Below are positions 59,401 through 64,000 of a stretch of 64,000 nt of DNA, in pieces; position 1 is the stretch's first letter; every line of letters starts with the position of its first letter. Position numbers and translations under genes: made by a program. The stretch is from Thunnus maccoyii (Eukaryota > Chordata > Actinopteri > Scombriformes > Scombridae). The stretch is taken from NCBI RefSeq assembly GCF_910596095.1, contig NC_056551.1, positions 4,761,001 through 4,825,000 of the forward strand, given 5' to 3'. Under the pieces are notes generated by a model. The model was not told the origin of the DNA. It saw only the letters and a program-made list of their open reading frames with translations, and did no database searches.

Positions 59401-62400
59401 GATGGGCTTTGTCATATTTGGGATAAACCGATGTGTTTGCTTGATGATGTTTTTCTTCATAAATCTGTCCATCTTGTACATGTTTCTCCATCTTTCTAAC
59501 CTGAATCAAGTTAGAGCTAAACGGCTCTTGTAGCCAGGTTTACTTTGCATACTGGGATTCGAATACGCAAAAATAACCATCTGACAGAGTGAATGTTCTC
59601 ACGTGACTTTTAGTGATGCATTTTGGTTTGCTTGAATTTTTTTTCCCGAGTGGAAAACGCAACACATTTTCCAACTCTTCCACTGATTCAAACCAGAGCA
59701 AAAGAACTGCAGGTTTGAAAACCTAAAAAAAAGAACTTAGGTTACTGCATTGATATGTACTTTATTATTTGCATCTGTTTGGCTCAACCACATTTTGATA
59801 GGTTCTTTTCTCATCAGGTCTGACTGCCCTTGGTTTCCTTTTTGTTTGTGTGAAGATAAGATTATGCACATCAGGTTCAGGTAAGTTTTCAATGGGTCTA
59901 TTAAGGATTGGGTTCAGATCTAAAGACCTCTAATAGAAACACATGTGCAGATTGAGCCGATAAATTGATGATGACAGACTGATTACCTCACATATGGATG
60001 ACCTGCTTCAGCTCAATATCTGTATCTTATTGTTGTGGAACAGAGAAATGAGGAAAAATGCAGCACAATTCAGGTAATTACTACACAAATAAAATAGTAA
60101 TATAATCATTATTCTGCTTTTTTTGTGGCATTATATTACTTTGTGACCTGGTAACAAATACTCTAAAATACTGACCTGTGACAACAGCAGCACTTTAAGT
60201 AAAGGATTTGAGTACTTCATCCACCACAGTACTGACCTGGAGGGCAAACGCTGTCATCCAGAGGAACTCCTCCCTCCTCCATGTCGCTTTCGTAATCATC
60301 ATCATCATCATCCCAGTCATCGTCTTCATCTGAGTCTTCATCACTGTCCTCCTCCTCTTCTGCAAACACACATTTGGATTATAAAGGACACACAATAAAC
60401 TGACACAGCTTCACATAATCACACTGAGTTTCTTCTGCTCACCTTCATTTTCCGTCTGCTCCTTCTTCTTGACACGTTTGATCCTCTTCTTGAAGACTTT
60501 GGTCAGAAACTCTTCAAACTTGTTGTCTTCGCCCAGCGAGGCCTGGAATGCTGCAGCCAGAGCCTTCTCTCTCTCGTGCACCTTGGCTATGTCTCTGCGC
60601 TTCAGTTCCAGCTGTTCATTATACTCCTCCAGCTTAGACTGTCAGGAAAGAGAAAAAGAGAGGAGAGGATGTAACAACAACAACACTGTCGGTGTCAACT
60701 TGAAAATCTAATTTTATAAGTGACTTAGATCATTTAGTCTAAAAATAACAGGGCCCACTAACATCTGTTACAGAAAAGCTTTAGTTTTGCTGTGGTCGTG
60801 TCCAGACTGACATCAGCACTGCGTACATTTCAGACCACTGGCTTGATACAGCAGAGGTCTCTAGACAGAGGCTCCAGCAACAAAATACTGGGTCACGCTA
60901 CAAAAAAGTTGAACCGATGCAATGCAATGTCATCTGGCAACACACTGCACTGGACAATCAAATACATACAAATGCACAGTTGTAAAATGCCTCATAGTAT
61001 TATAAACTGCTCTGCAGTGTTTTGGAGTCTGCTAAGCCTTCAAACTCATGGATCTGTTACTCAGATTGGACTTGATTTTCATCTTCTCACTGGTGCCTGA
61101 AGCAACATGCTCACACCAACTCCACTTGAGTTTTTTTTAACATAGTGCTGTTTTCAGTTTGTTGTCTGTTAAATATGAACATACAAATTTCCCCCAACTT
61201 CACTTACATAACGTGAGTAGTTATGAGTAAATAAGGTAGGTGTAGGGGCACCCAGAGGAAACCTACACAAAAAGCTAGTCTGTGGTTTCAAACCAACAGC
61301 CTTAGACAGTGTTACCCACTCAGTCATGATGCTCCAGTGAACAGCTCTGTTTCTTTTGTTATCAGCATTAAACTGACTGGAAAAATCTGCACTACTTTAG
61401 TAGGCAGTAACAATAGTTATTAAAACCAAAATGTGTAGAATATTTATGCAATTATAGCAGCTTTAAAAAGTGATTTTGACTGAATGACTGTGGGTTTCTT
61501 TTAGCTGCGTGCGTTGATGTCTGTCCCTAAAATACCAATACTGGGGGGCGCCAAAGTCTGAGGCTTTAAATTCTTATGATATTACATTTCTAAAAGGTGA
61601 TTTTTATTCTGCACAGACATTAATGGAGGTTGCCTGGGAGGTAGGAAAATAAATGGAAAAATCTAAAATACTGTGGTCAGCAATATTGTAAAGTATGCAA
61701 TTAAAAAGAAAAAGCACCAGTAGGGCCCTTTAAACAGACTGCTAACCTTTAAACAGATTGCTAAAGTACATGTTGAAATGAAAAGACCATCCACAGGAAC
61801 AAGAAAGAATCCCTCCCACCGTGATGCTGTTCTCCTCCTTCATGCGAGCGTTCAGCTTCTCCTGCAGGATTTCCTCCCTCCTGTCGACCTCCTTAAGGAG
61901 CAGCAGCTCCTGGTAGAGCATCAGCTGACGGAGGTCAGCCAGCTTCAGCTGCCAGTCCAGATGCAGCTTCTGGTGACGCAGCAGGAGCTTCGCATCAAAC
62001 TGACACATCGAACTCTCCATCTGGTGGTTAACAAACACATCCACAGATTATATCATAATGTTATACAGTACATCATCAGCCTGAGATGTTCAGTAGACTC
62101 CGGAAGATATTTTGTGTATTTTAATGGACCCTCTCTTCTAAAAAATAATGAAAAAAAGCTGTGTTTTAATTTGATTTAATACATTTGTATTCAAAAAATG
62201 TTTTTTTTAAATGAAAAATGAACAGACCTCCTCCAGTAGAGAGTCCTGCATGTACAGCAGTTTGATCTCCTTCTCCATTAGAAGCTCCTCCTCCAGCTCG
62301 CTCAGCTCTACTCCTTCCTCCACTGCTGTCTCTTCCTCTGTGGTTACAGATGAAGTTGACAGGCAGGGTGTCCCTTCCTCTCCTCTCTCCTCCTCTTCTT

Positions 62401-64000
62401 CCTCTCCTTCCATCTCTTTCTCCAGCTGCTCCAATAAACCCGCAGCCCCCTCCTGCTCCTCCTGCTCCACTGTGGGAGGCCTATTTGGAAAAAAAAAAAA
62501 AAGATTTACTGATTCTTGAAAATCTCCTAAAGAATCATTTCGACATCTGAAAACTTTTTTTGTCTACTGTGGTCTGAGTCTTGGATCCTGTACCTCTGTT
62601 CCCTCAGAACCCGGTATCGCTCCAGGGTAGCGCGGCTGTACCGCAGCCTCTTCTCTGGGGTTTCCTCTGGTAGAATAGTGGGCAGAGCGGGTGGAGGGGA
62701 GTGGAGATGGTCCGCAAGATACTGCTGGACCTTCTGCAGCTGCTGAGCCTGAGCATGCAACTGAGACACCAGGCGAACCTTGGAATCCCGCAACGTCATG
62801 ATCCGACCATTCATCTCAGTCTGCTTCTCACGGATCTGATGGGATGGAAGGAATCATTAAAGGAATCTGCTTTGTCTGTAACTGAAGCTCTTTCCATCAT
62901 TGAAGATATTCAGTTTATAGTGATATAAAACAGAGAAAAACAGCAGATCTTTACTGAAAAGTTGGAACCAGAGAATAATTTAAATGTTTGCTTGATAAAT
63001 GACTAAAACAGTGATTAATTAAGTAATGGAGACTTCTCTTCCCTTCTACTCCTCTCAGTTGCAGCTCCTCTCTAAGAGGATATTTAAGATGATGAAATGG
63101 AGTAATATCATCACAAAATCTCACCTCATTTAACTTTATGTGTATTTTATATACAGAATGTTTAAAGTGAACACACTATTCAGCATAATTATATTTCATT
63201 ATTAATCATCCGTACCAAAGACCATTAAGTTGTTTTTATGAGACACTTAAGAGTCCAAATACATCAGTTTTACTGAACACAGGAAGTAAGAAAAAAACTA
63301 GCCTGAAGGAAGTTAATGCTGGGAATGAAGTAAGATGTTAATTAGCATATGTGTGTGTCTGTGTGATTGTGCGTACTTTTCCCTCCAGGGCTATCATCTC
63401 TGTTATCTTCCTCTCAGTGTTCATCCTCAGGTGTTTTGGCACTGTGAAGTCTTTGGCTGACTTCAGTTTTAAGTCTCCAATGTTCTCTTTGGCTTCACAG
63501 ATGGCCTGCACATCCTGAGGATCCTCACAGTTTTCCTTTGGCTTCTCTGCATACCTGAGACACCAATAATCCATCACAGTTTTGCACCAACATCTCACCA
63601 TTTTAGCCCCAGAGCCTCCTAGTGGGTTAATCTGACACTGCATTTTTTTTTTTTTAGAGATTTTTAGGAGAATACAGAACACAGGAAGCACTGTGAACAT
63701 AAAACAAAGAGTGCCACATGAATCTAACTTGAGCACAGAGGGCTGAGGGGATGTTTTTGGATGTGACACTCACAGTTGTTCCCATTCCTGCTGCCTCTTC
63801 TCTATCTTGGCTCGTGCTTGTTCAGCTTTCTCTGCAGCTTTTCGGAGCCTCTCGACCTGCCGATCTCCCAGCTTTATCCCCGCTGGACGAGCCATCAGGG
63901 GACGCAGCACCTTGTCGTCTGGCGAACACACATAAGTGATATGTTAAGGATGTTTTACAGGTGAAACAAACCCACAGACACCCTCTCACCTTCTAAATCC
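56138..64000 (-). CDS. cfap44: cfap44, C-terminal half (3' 14 exons; 5' end outside window)
   Basis: CFAP44 (WDR52) works with CFAP43 in the tether/tether-head complex of the I1 (f) inner dynein arm on the axoneme. Human defects cause abnormal sperm flagella. I reconstructed the exons as 63990-64000 (partial), 63774-63918, 63377-63554, 62594-62835, 62228-62480, 61820-62020, 60443-60638, 60237-60359, 59075-59205, 58853-58969, 58522-58723, 57925-58085, 57574-57708 and 56138-56422 (TAA stop). Each is bounded by GT/AG and all phases agree, giving about 792 residues. This is almost all coiled coil, with two acidic segments and a Pro-rich tail. Family-typical blocks are [57 protein letters not shown] and [21 protein letters not shown]43 shares a similar layout, but these blocks fit CFAP44. 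The N-terminal WD repeats must lie beyond 64000. Confidence is high for the gene model, slightly lower for CFAP44 over CFAP43. Confidence 0.85.
56685..57261 (+). repeat. Dispersed repeat family R1, copy C, in last cfap44 intron
   Basis: 'tagtccaccattttggtcca', three 'ttggatggattaccatga'-type units and a 3' 'ttagcatttggctcaaagc' block. It is one of the two fullest copies in the window and fills half of the 1151-bp intron, antisense to the gene. Confidence 0.7.
57574..57708 (-). CDS. cfap44: cfap44 exon (45 codons)
   Basis: Phase 0 at both ends. Acceptor 'gatattcag', donor ATT|gtaggt. Encodes [16 protein letters not shown] through [10 protein letters not shown], all helical coiled coil. Confidence 0.88.
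57925..58085 (-). CDS. cfap44: cfap44 exon (161 nt)
   Basis: Starts in phase 1 after acceptor 'tggtgtag' and ends GAT|gtacgc. Encodes the hallmark [19 protein letters not shown] block and ends at KEIKQWD. Confidence 0.9.
58522..58723 (-). CDS. cfap44: cfap44 exon (202 nt)
   Basis: Acceptor 'ttgactaccag', donor CAGG|gtgaga. Encodes [20 protein letters not shown] to EMNVEIQ plus the first base of a Val codon. Confidence 0.9.
58853..58969 (-). CDS. cfap44: cfap44 exon (39 codons)
   Basis: Acceptor 'gtggttctgcag', donor CAG|gtaaac, phase 0 at both ends. Encodes [13 protein letters not shown] through [13 protein letters not shown]. Confidence 0.9.
59075..59205 (-). CDS. cfap44: cfap44 exon (131 nt)
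   Basis: Acceptor 'atgtctcag', donor AAG|gtcaaa. A split Gly codon is followed by [20 protein letters not shown] and ends DTLIKK. Confidence 0.9.
60237..60359 (-). CDS. cfap44: cfap44 exon with acidic Asp/Glu run
   Basis: 123 nt. Acceptor 'gtgtttgcag', donor CCAG|gtcagt. Encodes an acidic tract with four Glu, repeated SDED units and six consecutive Asp from a GAT run, then [12 protein letters not shown]. Confidence 0.88.
60443..60638 (-). CDS. cfap44: cfap44 exon (196 nt)
   Basis: Acceptor 'tttcctgacag', donor GAAG|gtgagc. Encodes [19 protein letters not shown] through the basic [10 protein letters not shown] stretch to QTENE. Confidence 0.9.
61820..62020 (-). CDS. cfap44: cfap44 exon (67 codons)
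   Basis: Acceptor 'gttaaccaccag', donor ACG|gtggga, phase 0 at both ends. Encodes [19 protein letters not shown] through [13 protein letters not shown], a heptad-rich helix. Confidence 0.9.
62228..62480 (-). CDS. cfap44: cfap44 exon with Glu-rich segment
   Basis: 253 nt. Acceptor 'ttccaaatag', donor GAG|gtctgt. Encodes [14 protein letters not shown], a poly-Glu stretch and [20 protein letters not shown], ending at DSLLEE. Confidence 0.87.
62594..62835 (-). CDS. cfap44: cfap44 exon (242 nt)
   Basis: Acceptor 'tcccatcag', donor AGAG|gtacag. Encodes [19 protein letters not shown] through [18 protein letters not shown]. Confidence 0.9.
63377..63554 (-). CDS. cfap44: cfap44 exon (178 nt)
   Basis: Acceptor 'tggtgtctcag', donor AAA|gtacgc. 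Encodes [20 protein letters not shown] to [10 protein letters not shown]. Confidence 0.9.
63774..63918 (-). CDS. cfap44: cfap44 exon (145 nt)
   Basis: Acceptor 'gttcgccag', donor AACT|gtgagt. Encodes [20 protein letters not shown] to QQEWEQ, with split codons at both ends. Confidence 0.88.
63990..64000 (-). CDS. cfap44: cfap44 partial exon at window edge
   Basis: Only GAT TTA GAA G is visible before the donor GAAG|gtgaga. The phase agrees with the next exon; the rest lies outside. Confidence 0.7.

Noticed and set aside
1..64000. CRISPR arrays, bacterial operons or viral genomes
   Set aside because: The sequence is a vertebrate nuclear region. The tandem repeats lack spacer structure, and the coding relics are from transposable elements.

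Overview
This is nuclear DNA from a ray-finned fish, most likely a percomorph teleost. The evidence is low gene density in AT-rich sequence, many (CA)n/(GT)n microsatellites, short compact introns, two fish-type finTRIM-like genes, and many dispersed repeats of kinds I recognise from teleost genomes (tRNA-derived SINEs, TTAA-flanked MITEs, LINE 3' ends with (ATTG)n tails, Tc1-like remnants). There is no bacterial, viral or organellar signal.

Layout. Positions 1-43,200 hold no gene I can confirm. They contain simple repeats, a 12-unit minisatellite (21.35-21.83 kb), long purine and pyrimidine tracts (13.5 and 17.0 kb), foldback hairpins, several MITEs, a transposon nested inside another repeat (24.0-25.1 kb), LINE relics, and one CpG-rich patch (35.7-36.2 kb) with a possible signal-peptide first exon.

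Positions 43.2-64 kb hold four protein genes. (1) TRIM-A, a single-exon RING/B-box/coiled-coil/PRY-SPRY gene (+ strand, 43249-44925) with a consensus interferon-stimulated response element just before its start codon. (2) brcc3 (+, 46662-47444), an intact single-exon K63-specific JAMM deubiquitinase of 260 aa with an ETS-type promoter site. (3) TRIM-B (-, 52520-54196), a diverged paralogue of TRIM-A of the same length (558 aa). (4) The 3' part of cfap44 (-, 56138 to beyond 64000). I resolved this into 13 complete exons plus one partial exon. Every splice phase is consistent, giving about 792 C-terminal residues of an axonemal coiled-coil protein.

Functional reading. Two putative E3 ubiquitin ligases flank a K63-specific deubiquitinase that in mammals acts in BRCA1-A and in BRISC, which deubiquitinates the interferon receptor. 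With the ISRE, this makes a small neighbourhood linked to ubiquitin and interferon. Whether the linkage means anything is inference. cfap44 is an unrelated motility gene. I found no clearly undescribed system. The most distinctive observations are the TRIM/brcc3/TRIM arrangement, the intronless GC-rich brcc3, an overlapping uORF present in TRIM-A but not in TRIM-B, and the nested TTAA transposon. Repeat family identities are from memory and need a repeat-library search.
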